NCBI GenBank assembly: GCA_005893365.1
Contig: VBPB01000236.1
Location: 1 to 8,306, forward strand
DNA length: 8,306 nt
Direction of reading: 5' to 3'
Source: Candidatus Eiseniibacteriota bacterium
Lineage (GTDB): Bacteria; Eisenbacteria; RBG-16-71-46
Positions 1 through 6,697 of the stretch are shown here, piece after piece. The notes under the pieces are model-generated. The model saw nothing but the letters and a program-made list of their open reading frames with translations. It ran no database searches and was not told where the DNA came from. A program made the position numbers and the translations under genes. Each line of letters starts with the position of its first letter. Positions within the stretch are counted from its first letter, which is position 1.

Positions 1-410
1 ATTGAGAGTCTCCATCGACCACACCCCCGCGCCCGATCAGGCACGCTTTAGTGAAGGTGAACGACGGACTACGCGCCCCGGGGAGCGCTGCCGGCCTAGA
101 CGCGGCTCAATTCGACCTCCTCTGTCACCCTCCGTTTCCTTTTCTGCAACACACTCGCAACATGCATGCCTGCTGAAGTCACCTCATCTCTTGCTGCGGG
201 TAGCCACTACATCTCACTATCGAGCAGGGAATTCCACGAGTGTAAAAGCCGGTCTAAGGTAATACCACGAGCCAGTCTGAGGACTCATGTCGTGCCGCGC
301 CTTTCCGATGTCCTTGTACAAACGACAACCGCGCACCTGGAGGGGAACCGGGGATCGAAGCCTCCGATCCGCACCTTGGTTCGGCGGCGCTACACTCGGC
401 TATCCAACGC

Positions 411-426
411 TCAATCGTTTGATTGA
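411..426. repeat. Perfect 6-bp inverted repeat with 4-base loop
   Basis: TCAATC at 411-416 is the exact reverse complement of GATTGA at 421-426, with GTTT between. On either strand this would fold into a small AT-rich hairpin. No U-tract follows and no gene ends here, so a terminator role is not supported. A protein-binding site or chance are alternatives. Confidence 0.35.
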
Positions 427-735
427 CGAACGGCGCCATTCCCGTCCCGAGGGACGCATATAGCAATTGTTCGTGGTGTTCGGTATGACCGCAGATGTGA
501 GAGCTCGGCCGCGGTGGGTGGAGGCCGCGCGGGGCGTCGCTCAGCCAGGGCCGCGGACGGTGGCAGCGTTCCGGCGGCAGAGTTCCAAACGCCGGAGCGT
601 GCGGCAGTCGTCCTCCATGGACTCACGAGGGGCCGCCCAAAGAGGGACTCGGGAGCGTTCGCCGACGTGGACCAGATCACGGCCCGAGACATGTTCTCGG
701 TCAAGATGGGCTTCGACCTGCGCTTGGCGCACTAG
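427..735 (+). pseudogene. Possible gene remnant or short orphan ORF
   Basis: After a TGA at 424-426 this frame stays open to the TAG at 733-735. There is no ATG near its beginning (a GTG lies at 514) and no clear ribosome binding site. The last 40 or so codons look coding-like, with nearly every third position G or C and a normal-looking C-terminus reading ...ITARDMFSVKMGFDLRLAH. The first part does not. I do not recognise the family. It may be the 3' tail of a decayed gene whose upstream part was lost at the composition break near 480, or a chance open frame in GC-rich DNA. It converges on the lipoprotein gene, which ends 23 bases away on the opposite strand. Confidence 0.2.
443..456. repeat. 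14-base near-perfect palindrome
   Basis: CGTCCC at 443-448 is followed, after the two bases GA, by its reverse complement GGGACG at 451-456. It lies 16 bases after the inverted repeat that ends at 426 and just before the GC-rich open frame that runs to 735. The dyad symmetry suits a dimeric regulator site or a short hairpin, but no flanking promoter with proper spacing was found. Function is unknown. Confidence 0.35.
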
Positions 736-758
736 ACTGGATGGGAGGTACCACGTCC

Positions 759-989
759 TCAGTGGAACAGCGAGTCCACCGAGGCGTTGGTCGCCTTGGC
801 GCGGGCGGCCTCGCGGTCCGAGAGGGTCATCGCCCGTCCGACCACCGAGGAGCCGGGCAGGTTCTTCTCGGTCGCGATGACGCTGTCGCGCTGGCGCTCG
901 GTGAGCGGCGTGCGCGAGGCGCTGGGGGAGCCCGCGCCGCAGCCGGCGCAGAGCAGAGCCACGAAGGCGACCGCCAAGACGCGTCTCAT
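759..989 (-). CDS. Small putative lipoprotein, 76 aa
   Basis: The start is the ATG at 989-987, chosen because a perfect AGGAGG lies at 1000-995, five bases upstream. The frame extends further upstream, but that part is Arg/Pro-rich antisense noise. The product begins with MRR, then a hydrophobic stretch (residues 4-13) ending in C-A-G-C, with Cys17 as the likely lipidated residue. The -3 position is Cys rather than Leu, so the lipobox is slightly off consensus. The mature part is about 60 residues, polar and probably helical. It contains TERQRDS (residues 30-36), a Leu-Pro-Gly turn (44-46) and an Ala/Arg/Lys-rich tail. I do not recognise a named family and assign no function beyond likely membrane anchoring. 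It is the last gene of the minus-strand series, 109 bases after queG. Confidence 0.72.
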   Translation of the reverse strand: MRRVLAVAFVALLCAGCGAGSPSASRTPLTERQRDSVIATEKNLPGSSVVGRAMTLSDREAARAKATNASVDSLFH

Positions 990-1006
990 CGGAGCCTCCT
1001 GAGCCG

Positions 1007-1025
1007 GCGCTCCAGGATGGAGCGC
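1007..1025 (-). other. Perfect 8-bp hairpin between queG and the lipoprotein gene
   Basis: GCGCTCCA (1007-1014) and TGGAGCGC (1018-1025) are exact reverse complements around a three-base loop. In transcription order the hairpin follows the queG stop by 73 bases and precedes the lipoprotein AGGAGG by six. It has no U-tract, so an intrinsic terminator of the classic type is not supported. It could be an mRNA processing or stabilising element, a partial terminator, or a structure that affects ribosome access to the lipoprotein start. Confidence 0.45.
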
Positions 1026-1098
1026 GGCGGACCGGGTGGTTATCGGCAGGCGCGCGGCGGTCTTGAAGGCGCGGCGTGCGGGCGGGCCGCAGGCTCGT

Positions 1099-2295
1099 TC
1101 AGGCGCCCGAGGCGCGCGCCCGTGCCGCCTCCGCCTCGGCGCGCACCTCGGCCGAGGTATCGCCGGCGGCCGCGCGCCCGAGCCGGGCCCGGATCTCCTC
1201 GACCGAGCACGCGGCGGCCTCGGCGCCGATGCGCCGGGCGATCTCGCCCAGCGCCCAGGCGGCATGCGCGCGCACCAGCGGCTCGGCGTCTTCCGCCAGC
1301 GAGCGGGCCAGCGCCGGCACCGCCGCCGCCTCGCCGCGGTTGCCGAGGGCCACGCACACGTTGCGCAGGAACCCGCCGCGCCGCGCGCGCCGGATCGGGC
1401 TGCCGGCGAACAGCGTGTCGAAGGCGCGCTCGTCGAGGGCCAGGAAGCGCTCGAGCGTCCAGCCCTCGAGCGGGCGGGCGTGGAGCCGGGCTTCGCGCGC
1501 GGGCGGGGCGAAGCGATTCCACGGACACACCTCCTGGCAGACGTCGCAGCCGAAGATCCAGTCGCCCACCGACGGGCGCAGCTCGACCGGGATCGGGCCG
1601 CGCAGCTCGATCGTGAGGTAGGAGATGCAGCGCCGCGCGTCCACCTGGTAGGGGGCGACGATGGCGCCGGTGGGACAGGCGTCGAGGCAGCGCCGGCAGG
1701 TGCCGCAGCGCTCGGTCGCGGGCGGCGGATCGGGCGTCAGCTCGCGGTCCACCAGCACCTCGCCCAGCAGGAACCACGAGCCGAGCGGCTCCGAGAGCAG
1801 CCCCGCGTGCTTGCCGATCCAGCCCAGGCCGGCGCGCTCGGCCCAGCCGCGCTCGAGGATGGCGCCGGTGTCCGAGTACCACAGCGCCCGCGAGCCCGGC
1901 AGCAGCTCGCGCTCGATCCAGCGCTCCAGCGCGAGCAGCCGGTCGCGCATGACGCGGTGGTAGTCCTCGCCGGCGGCGTAGCGGGCGATGCGGCCGAGGC
2001 GCCGGTCGCGCGCCGCGTCGCGCGCGGGCTCGTGGCACAGGGCGACGCAGACGACCGAACGCAGGTCGCGCAGCAGTCGGGCGGGATCGTCGCGCCGCGC
2101 GCGGTGCTTGGGCGAGGCGAGGTAGCCCATCCCGCCATGGCGCCCGGCGGCGAGCCACGCCTCGTAGTGGGCGCGCGCGTCGAGCGGCGTGGCCGAGGCG
2201 ATGCCCACCGCCTCGAACCCGAGCTCGAGCGCCCGCGCCTTGATGGCCCGCGCCGCCTGATCGGGGCCGAGGCGGGCCGCCGGGCCGGCCGCCAT
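1099..2295 (-). CDS. queG: Epoxyqueuosine reductase QueG
   Basis: QueG is the cytoplasmic cobalamin and iron-sulfur enzyme that reduces epoxyqueuosine to queuosine at the wobble position of GUN-anticodon tRNAs. The 398-residue product has the family's full length and order. An N-terminal QueG domain (DUF1730 type) carries the YSDTGAILERGWAERAGLGW segment (residues 140-159), with Asp142 as the expected catalytic acid. A two-cluster ferredoxin domain follows, with Cys197, 200, 203, 207 and Cys223, 250, 253, 257 (CGTCRRCLDACP and CDVCQEVCPWN). A C-terminal HEAT-like part (about 300-355) is expected to help bind tRNA. An in-frame TTG at 2301 is rejected because it abuts the GAGG at 2305-2302; the ATG at 2295 sits six bases after it. 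The gap to the upstream gene's stop is only 8 bases and the ribosome site overlaps that stop, which suggests translational coupling. No other queuosine genes are in the window. Confidence 0.94.
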   Translation of the reverse strand: MAAGPAARLGPDQAARAIKARALELGFEAVGIASATPLDARAHYEAWLAAGRHGGMGYLASPKHRARRDDPARLLRDLRSVVCVALCHEPARDAARDRRLGRIARYAAGEDYHRVMRDRLLALERWIERELLPGSRALWYSDTGAILERGWAERAGLGWIGKHAGLLSEPLGSWFLLGEVLVDRELTPDPPPATERCGTCRRCLDACPTGAIVAPYQVDARRCISYLTIELRGPIPVELRPSVGDWIFGCDVCQEVCPWNRFAPPAREARLHARPLEGWTLERFLALDERAFDTLFAGSPIRRARRGGFLRNVCVALGNRGEAAAVPALARSLAEDAEPLVRAHAAWALGEIARRIGAEAAACSVEEIRARLGRAAAGDTSAEVRAEAEAARARASGA

Positions 2296-2303
2296 CGCCA
2301 ACC

Positions 2304-3269
2304 TCAGCGGCTGGAGTCGGGTGCCGCGGCCGCCGGGTGCCGTGCGCCCTTGCCGCCCGGCTCGCGCGGCGCCCGGAACGTGGGTCGCAGCACCGGGAGC
2401 ACCGGGGGCGCGCCGCCGCCGTGCCCGATCAGCGCGCGCGCCGCCCGCGCGGCGGAATCGCCGGCGCGCCGCGTGGACTCGGCCCCGGGCGCCGGCGCGT
2501 CGGCCGCGGGTGTCTCCTCACGCCGCGCGCCGCCGGCCACCTTGGTGGCGGCGCCGAGCACGTCCTCGATCTTGACGCGGGCGAGCGGGCCGCCGCGCAG
2601 GCGCTCGATCTGCGTGAGCGAGGGTCCGCGATTGACCTGGACGCCATCCCGCTCGACCAGGTCGTTGGCGGGCTTCGCGGCGGCGACCGCCGCGCCCAGG
2701 GTGGCCCGGGTCGCGAGGTGGGCGCTCAGGTCGGTGGACCCGAGCCGCTGGAGCGGCGCGAAGACGTAGCCGCCGTCCGGCGCCCCGCTGATGCCCCCGT
2801 AGCCTCCCTGGGGTCCGAGCGGCGCCCAGCCCGCGTATTGGTCGGTCATCTGCCAGCTCACCCACGCCGGTCCCCAGTTGGGGCCGGGGGACCAGACCCA
2901 ACCCTGGTAGCGGTCCCAGAACCAGTTGCCATAGTGGTAGGTCGCCCAGCCAAACGGCTCGGCCGAGATCCACACCCAGCCCCAGGAGTCGCTCGGCGCC
3001 CAGAAGCCGTCGGCGTAGGGATGGAAGGTGGCGAAGTCCACCTTGGGCCGGAACACGAAGCCGTAGGGCTCGATCAGCACCCAGTCGCCGTAGTCCACGA
3101 GCGCGTCGTAGAAGATGCGGAACTCGGGCCTCAAGGCGGCGCGCGCCGCGGGCATGCTGGGGGCGTCCGACACGACGCCGCCCACGGCGCAGGAGAGCGT
3201 GCTCGCCAGGGCCAGGGCGGCCGCGAGGGTGCGCAGGTGCCGGAGCGGGAGCGCGGAGGTCGGTCGCAT
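2304..3269 (-). CDS. Exported Trp-rich protein, DUF6600-like
   Basis: The 321-residue product opens with a basic stretch and a hydrophobic segment (about 13-26) ending in TLSC. Cys27 could be lipidated, though the lipobox is off consensus, or the signal peptide may be cleaved conventionally. Residues 50-150 carry 14 tryptophans in repeated aromatic units such as SWGWVW (95-100), FGWATYHYGNWFW (106-118) and GWVWSPGPNW (123-132). This is the pattern of the DUF6600 family of secreted proteins. From about 180 onward the chain is Ala/Pro/Arg-rich, low in complexity and probably disordered. Function is unknown; a cell-envelope role is inferred from export. Two starts are possible: ATG 3275, only three bases after GAGG, or ATG 3269, nine bases after it. 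The latter is preferred on spacing. The gene begins about 11 bases after the ETF-QO stop. A much longer same-frame ORF extending to 4136 is a shadow of ETF-QO. Confidence 0.82.
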   Translation of the reverse strand: MRPTSALPLRHLRTLAAALALASTLSCAVGGVVSDAPSMPAARAALRPEFRIFYDALVDYGDWVLIEPYGFVFRPKVDFATFHPYADGFWAPSDSWGWVWISAEPFGWATYHYGNWFWDRYQGWVWSPGPNWGPAWVSWQMTDQYAGWAPLGPQGGYGGISGAPDGGYVFAPLQRLGSTDLSAHLATRATLGAAVAAAKPANDLVERDGVQVNRGPSLTQIERLRGGPLARVKIEDVLGAATKVAGGARREETPAADAPAPGAESTRRAGDSAARAARALIGHGGGAPPVLPVLRPTFRAPREPGGKGARHPAAAAPDSSR

Positions 3270-3280
3270 GGCCATAGGCC

Positions 3281-4942
3281 TCACAGCCGCTTGTAGTCCG
3301 GACCGCCGCCCCCCTCGGGCGTGGTCCAGGTGATGATCTGATACGGGTCGGCGATGTCGCAGGTCTTGCAGTGCACGCAGTTCGCAGCGTTGATGCGCAG
3401 CATGAGGGCTCCCTCCTTCGCGGGGTCGGCGACCATCTCGTAGACCTTGGCCGGACAGAAGTGCTGGCATGGGTTGCCGTACTCGGCCCGACAGCGCGTC
3501 GCGCACACCGTGGTGTCCGCCACCACGAGGTGCACCGGCTGATCCTCGTCGTGCATCGTGCCCGAGAGATAGACGTCGGCGAGCTTGTCGAGCGTGAAGG
3601 CGCCGTCTTCGGCTGGGACCGCGGGTCCGTTCGCTCGACCCGTGGCGGCGAGCTTGCGCATGCGCGTGTGCCCGGCCGCGTTGGGCACCCGGTCGCGCAG
3701 CGCCAGGTCCCGCCCGCCGGTCACCATGCCGACCGCGGTGTTGAACATCCCGGCCACCATCCCGTGCTCGAATCCCTGGTGGAAGTTCCGCACCGCGCGC
3801 AGCTCCTGGCCCGCCCCGGCGAAGTCGCCGTTCACCAGGCACTCGAACAGGGTCTCGGCCGCGAGCATGCCCGACTTCATCGCCAGATGGATGCCCTTGA
3901 GCCGCGCGCCGTTCAGGAACCCGCCGGTGTCGCCGCACAGCAGCAGCCCATCGGCGGCCAGCCGCGGCATCGCCCACCAGCCGCCCTCGGGGATGGCCTT
4001 GGCGCCGTAGGCGACCGGCCTGCCGCCCGCGAGCAGGGCCCGCACGAACGGGTGGGTCTTGAAGCGCTGCAGGTTGGCGTGCGGATCGCTGGTCGGGTCG
4101 TGGGCGTCGAGGCCGGTGACGAAGCCCACCGACCACAGCGTGTCGGTCATGCCGTAGATGAAGCCGCCGCCGAAGGTTTCATCGGGTAGCGGGAAGCCCA
4201 TCGTGTGGATGACGCGACCTTGCTCCGCGCGTCCCGCCGGCATCTCCCACAGCTCCTTGACGCCGGTCGAATAGACCTGGGCGTTGCGCCCATCGGTGAG
4301 CCCGAGCTGGCGCTCGAGCACCTTGGCGACCGTGCCGCGCGGCCCTTCGCAGAGCACGGTGGCCTTGGCGAGGCAGTCGGCGCCGGGCTGGTAGTTGGGC
4401 TTGCGCCCGCCCTGCCGGTCGACCCCCTTGTCGCCGGTGCGCACGCCGCGCACCCGGCCGCCCTCCACCAGGGGGGCGGCGGCGGGCGTCTCGGTGACCA
4501 CGAATACGCCCTTCGCCTCGGCGATCTGCGCCAGCCACGCCACCAGGTCGCCGAGCGAGACGATGTGGTTGCCATGGTTGGCGAACATCGGCGGGTTGAC
4601 CGGCAGCCGGAACTGCCCGCGAGGCCACAGGAAGTGGACGCTGTCGCCGGCGACGTCGCTCGCGATCGGGCAGCCCCGCTCGCGATAGTCGGGCATCAGC
4701 TCGCGCAGCGCGCGCGGGTCGAGCACGGCCCCCGAGAGGCCATGGGCGCCGACGCGCGCCGCCTTCTCGAGCACGGCGATCGACACCTCGCCGAGCGACC
4801 TCCCCGGGCCCCCGGCCGCGACCGCCTGCTCGTGCTTCGCGACCAGGTCGGCGAGGTGGATGGCGCCGGCGAGCCCGGCAGGCCCCGCGCCCACGAACTG
4901 CACGTCGAACTCGAGCGTCTCGCGGTTCGCGTCGGCGGACAT
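3281..4942 (-). CDS. Electron transfer flavoprotein-ubiquinone oxidoreductase (ETF-QO)
   Basis: ETF-QO passes electrons from reduced electron transfer flavoprotein, loaded by acyl-CoA and other dehydrogenases, into the membrane quinone pool. The 553-residue product matches the usual bacterial length. It shows an N-terminal FAD-binding GAGPAG (residues 18-23), the HGLSGAVLDPRAL segment (67-79), the second FAD motif at LLLCGDTGGFLN (333-344) with the following helix, and the C-terminal single 4Fe-4S domain. Expected cluster ligands are Cys496 (in FCPA) and Cys522, 525 and 528 (CVHCKTC). The end, ITWTTPEGGGGPDYKRL, is typical of the family. No transmembrane helix is seen, as expected of a monotopic membrane protein. 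The ATG at 4942 has GGGAG about ten bases upstream. The gene lies 30 bases after trxB and just before the Trp-rich protein gene. The two ETF subunits are not in this window. Confidence 0.95.
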   Translation of the reverse strand: MSADANRETLEFDVQFVGAGPAGLAGAIHLADLVAKHEQAVAAGGPGRSLGEVSIAVLEKAARVGAHGLSGAVLDPRALRELMPDYRERGCPIASDVAGDSVHFLWPRGQFRLPVNPPMFANHGNHIVSLGDLVAWLAQIAEAKGVFVVTETPAAAPLVEGGRVRGVRTGDKGVDRQGGRKPNYQPGADCLAKATVLCEGPRGTVAKVLERQLGLTDGRNAQVYSTGVKELWEMPAGRAEQGRVIHTMGFPLPDETFGGGFIYGMTDTLWSVGFVTGLDAHDPTSDPHANLQRFKTHPFVRALLAGGRPVAYGAKAIPEGGWWAMPRLAADGLLLCGDTGGFLNGARLKGIHLAMKSGMLAAETLFECLVNGDFAGAGQELRAVRNFHQGFEHGMVAGMFNTAVGMVTGGRDLALRDRVPNAAGHTRMRKLAATGRANGPAVPAEDGAFTLDKLADVYLSGTMHDEDQPVHLVVADTTVCATRCRAEYGNPCQHFCPAKVYEMVADPAKEGALMLRINAANCVHCKTCDIADPYQIITWTTPEGGGGPDYKRL

Positions 4943-4972
4943 GGCCGGCTCACTCCCTCGTGGCGGCCGGGC

Positions 4973-5986
4973 TCACGCCGGTCGCGGCGTCGCCGCGGGA
5001 TCCGCGGCGGCCTTGGCCCCGGCGTGCGCGGCGGCGCCGTCTAGACCCGCCGCGTGATCCTCGGCGTCGAGGAACCGTTCGGCGTCGAGGGCCGCCATGC
5101 ACCCCATCCCGGCGGCGGTGACCGCCTGGCGGTAGACCGCGTCCACCACGTCGCCGGCGCCGAACACCCCCGGGACCTCGGTCTGGGTGCCGCCCGGCTT
5201 GACCAGCAGGTAGCCGCGCGCGTCGAGCTTGAGCTGGCCCTCGAGGAATGCGGTGTTGGGCTGGTGGCCGATGGCGACGAACACCCCGTCGGTCGGGTGC
5301 TCGGTGACGTCACCGGTCTTGAGGTTGCGCAGCCGCACGCCGGTCACCTTCTGCTTGGTCGGATCGAGGATCTCGATCACCTCGCTGTCCCAGATGAAGC
5401 GGATCTTGGGATTCGCGCGGGCGCGGTCCTGCATGATCATCGAGGCGCGCAGCGTGTCGCGCCGGTGGACCACCACCACCTCGGTGCAGTACCGGGTGAG
5501 GTAGGTCGCCTCCTCCATGGCGGTGTCCCCGCCGCCGATCACCACCACCCGTTTGTCGCGGAAGAAGAACCCGTCGCAGGTGGCGCAGGCCGAGACGCCG
5601 AGGCCCATCAGCACGGTCTCGCTCCGCAGGCCGGTGAGCCGCGCCGAGGCGCCGGTGGCGACGATGACGGTCCGGGCCCGGTACTCCTGGCCCTCGGCCC
5701 AGACCGTGAACGGGCGGCGGGAGAAGTCGACGCGCTCGGCGCTCGCCGACACCATCTCGGTGCCGAAGCGGGCCGCCTGGTCGCGCATCACCTCCATCAG
5801 CTCGGGACCCTGGATGCCGTCGCGGAATCCCGGGTAGTTCTCGACCTCGGTGGTGATGGTGAGCTGGCCGCCCGGCTGGGGGCCGCCGATCAGCAGCGGC
5901 TTGCGGTTGGCGCGCGCCGCGTAGACGGCCGCGGTGTAGCCGGCCGCACCGGAGCCGAGGATGAGCACGTCATGGATTCGTGACAA
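4973..5986 (-). CDS. trxB: Thioredoxin reductase, NADPH-dependent
   Basis: This is the low-molecular-weight flavoenzyme that reduces thioredoxin with NADPH in the cytoplasm. From the preferred TTG start the product is 337 residues. It has the FAD motif [17 protein letters not shown] (11-27), a [17 protein letters not shown] segment (38-54), the redox-active CATC (Cys134, Cys137), the NADPH motif [10 protein letters not shown] (151-160), HRRD (174-177) for the NADPH 2'-phosphate, and the C-terminal FAD motif GAGDV (276-280). An upstream in-frame ATG at 6001 would add five residues but has no ribosome site. The TTG at 5986 has GGGAG six bases upstream, and the resulting N-terminus begins close to the FAD motif, as is usual. 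An Ala-rich tail of about 30 residues follows the normal fold end and is probably disordered. It is the first gene of the tight minus-strand cluster. Confidence 0.95.
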   Translation of the reverse strand: MSRIHDVLILGSGAAGYTAAVYAARANRKPLLIGGPQPGGQLTITTEVENYPGFRDGIQGPELMEVMRDQAARFGTEMVSASAERVDFSRRPFTVWAEGQEYRARTVIVATGASARLTGLRSETVLMGLGVSACATCDGFFFRDKRVVVIGGGDTAMEEATYLTRYCTEVVVVHRRDTLRASMIMQDRARANPKIRFIWDSEVIEILDPTKQKVTGVRLRNLKTGDVTEHPTDGVFVAIGHQPNTAFLEGQLKLDARGYLLVKPGGTQTEVPGVFGAGDVVDAVYRQAVTAAGMGCMAALDAERFLDAEDHAAGLDGAAAHAGAKAAADPAATPRPA

Positions 5987-5992
5987 GGCGGT

Positions 5993-5997
5993 CTCCC
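5993..5997 (-). promoter_or_regulatory. Ribosome binding site that sets the trxB start
   Basis: Read on the minus strand, GGGAG at 5997-5993 lies six bases before the TTG at 5986-5984. The competing ATG at 6001 has no purine-rich site in the bases before it. This favours a TTG start for trxB. Confidence 0.55.
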
Positions 5998-6025
5998 GCA
6001 TGGGTTGACAGCGTCGGCGGCGGGG

Positions 6026-6054
6026 ATTCTAGAGCACGGGTGGCGGCGGGCCAA
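6026..6054 (-). promoter_or_regulatory. Candidate sigma70-type promoter for the trxB cluster
   Basis: On the minus strand TTGGCC (6054-6049) and TAGAAT (6031-6026) are separated by exactly 17 bases. They match the TTGACA and TATAAT consensus at four and five of six positions. A start site about seven bases later, near 6019, would give a leader of roughly 33 bases before the TTG start of trxB, which is enough to include its GGGAG. With the upstream ATG at 6001 the leader would be only about 18 bases. In such GC-rich DNA a good match to both boxes is notable, but it is only a sequence match. Confidence 0.42.
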
Positions 6055-6226
6055 ACCGCCCGCGGCGTGGCGGACCGGCATTGAGATGCGCTGAGGGCAC
6101 GCATCGGTGCCGGGGCGCCTGCTGAGCCGCGCACGCCAGGCGCGAGCGCCGCGCGGTGCGAGGTGCCTCGGAGCGCCGCTCCCAAGCCAGGAGCCCCCGG
6201 GCCACGGGCGCTCGGGCCGGCCGCGC

Positions 6227-6661
6227 CTAGCGCACGCCGAAGATGTACTCGTGCAGGTACTGGATCGTGGCCTGGTGCTCGGTCGCCTCGTGCGCCATCA
6301 GGTCGCCGATCGTCACGATCCCGCACACGCCGTGCTCGTCCACCACCGGCAGGTGGCGGATGCGCCGCTCGGTCATCACGTAGCGGCACTCGGCCAGCGT
6401 GGTCTCGCGCCGGCAGAAGGCGACCGGGCTCGTCATCACCTCGCGGACCTGCGTCTTCGCCGGATCACGCCCCACCGCGACGACGCGCCGCAGGATGTCG
6501 CGCTCGGTGAAGATGCCGGCGACGCGATCGCCATCGAGCACCACCAGCCCGCCGATACCGCGATCGTTCATCAGGGCCGCGGCGCGGAGGACGGAGTCAT
6601 CGACCCCGGCCGACACCACCTGACCGCCCTTCTTGGCCAACACCGTCTGGACCGTGGGCAT
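6227..6661 (-). CDS. Two-CBS-domain protein
   Basis: The 144-residue protein consists of a CBS pair (Bateman module) and little else. CBS1 spans about residues 10-60 and ends in GIFTERDILRRVV (49-61). CBS2 spans about 76-123 and ends in GIVTIGDL (114-121). A short C-terminal helix, ATIQYLHEYIFG, follows (131-142). Such modules bind adenine nucleotides such as AMP, ATP or SAM and act as regulatory sensors; the partner and ligand here cannot be read from sequence. The ATG at 6661 is preferred over a frame extension to 6697 because a perfect AGGAGG at 6674-6669 lies seven bases upstream. The gene appears to stand alone: 113 bases and a strong hairpin separate it from the permease gene, and 240 bases separate it from trxB. 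Confidence 0.91.
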   Translation of the reverse strand: MPTVQTVLAKKGGQVVSAGVDDSVLRAAALMNDRGIGGLVVLDGDRVAGIFTERDILRRVVAVGRDPAKTQVREVMTSPVAFCRRETTLAECRYVMTERRIRHLPVVDEHGVCGIVTIGDLMAHEATEHQATIQYLHEYIFGVR

Positions 6662-6697
6662 GCTCGCGCCTCCTCTTGGGTACGCCGATGGCCCCAA

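Larger units (their letters stand above)
1..480. other. Gene-poor lower-GC stretch
   Basis: I see no supportable gene here. Open frames on both strands are under about 90 codons, overlap one another, lack a ribosome binding site and resemble no family I know. Composition is clearly lower in GC than the rest of the window (31 of 60 at 121-180, against 48 of 60 at 1321-1380). The only structure I can point to is a few short inverted repeats: 352-357 with 365-370, 411-416 with 421-426, and 443-456. It could be a long intergenic spacer, decayed DNA or a recently acquired segment. No rRNA, tRNA or repeat array is recognisable in it. Confidence 0.5.

Noticed and set aside
234..271. CCACGAG repeated at 234-240 and 265-271
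   Set aside because: Only seven bases and two copies, with loosely similar flanks. This is compatible with chance and is not an array.
330..400. Possible tRNA from a hairpin and GGTTCG-like strings
   Set aside because: No cloverleaf can be drawn. There is one 6-bp stem (352-357 with 365-370) and no acceptor or anticodon arms.
423..464. TTGACG and TATAGC as a plus-strand promoter
   Set aside because: The two boxes are 30 bases apart, far from the usual 16-18, and no convincing gene follows.
1036..2769. 577-codon plus-strand open frame
   Set aside because: It lies antisense to queG and the Trp-rich gene, has a low-complexity Arg/Ala/Pro/Gly translation, and spans a gene boundary. It is a product of very high GC.
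3276..4136. Extension of the Trp-rich frame upstream to 4136
   Set aside because: This part overlaps ETF-QO out of frame and reads as Arg/Gly-rich noise. The signal peptide and ribosome site place the start at 3269 or 3275.
4205..5983. Plus-strand frames opposite ETF-QO and trxB
   Set aside because: They mirror the real genes, as expected from G/C-rich third positions, and show no family motif.
6170..6182. GGAGC/GCTCC hairpin downstream of the CBS gene
   Set aside because: A 5-bp stem with no U-tract, 45 bases past the stop. This is common in such GC-rich sequence and too weak to call a terminator.
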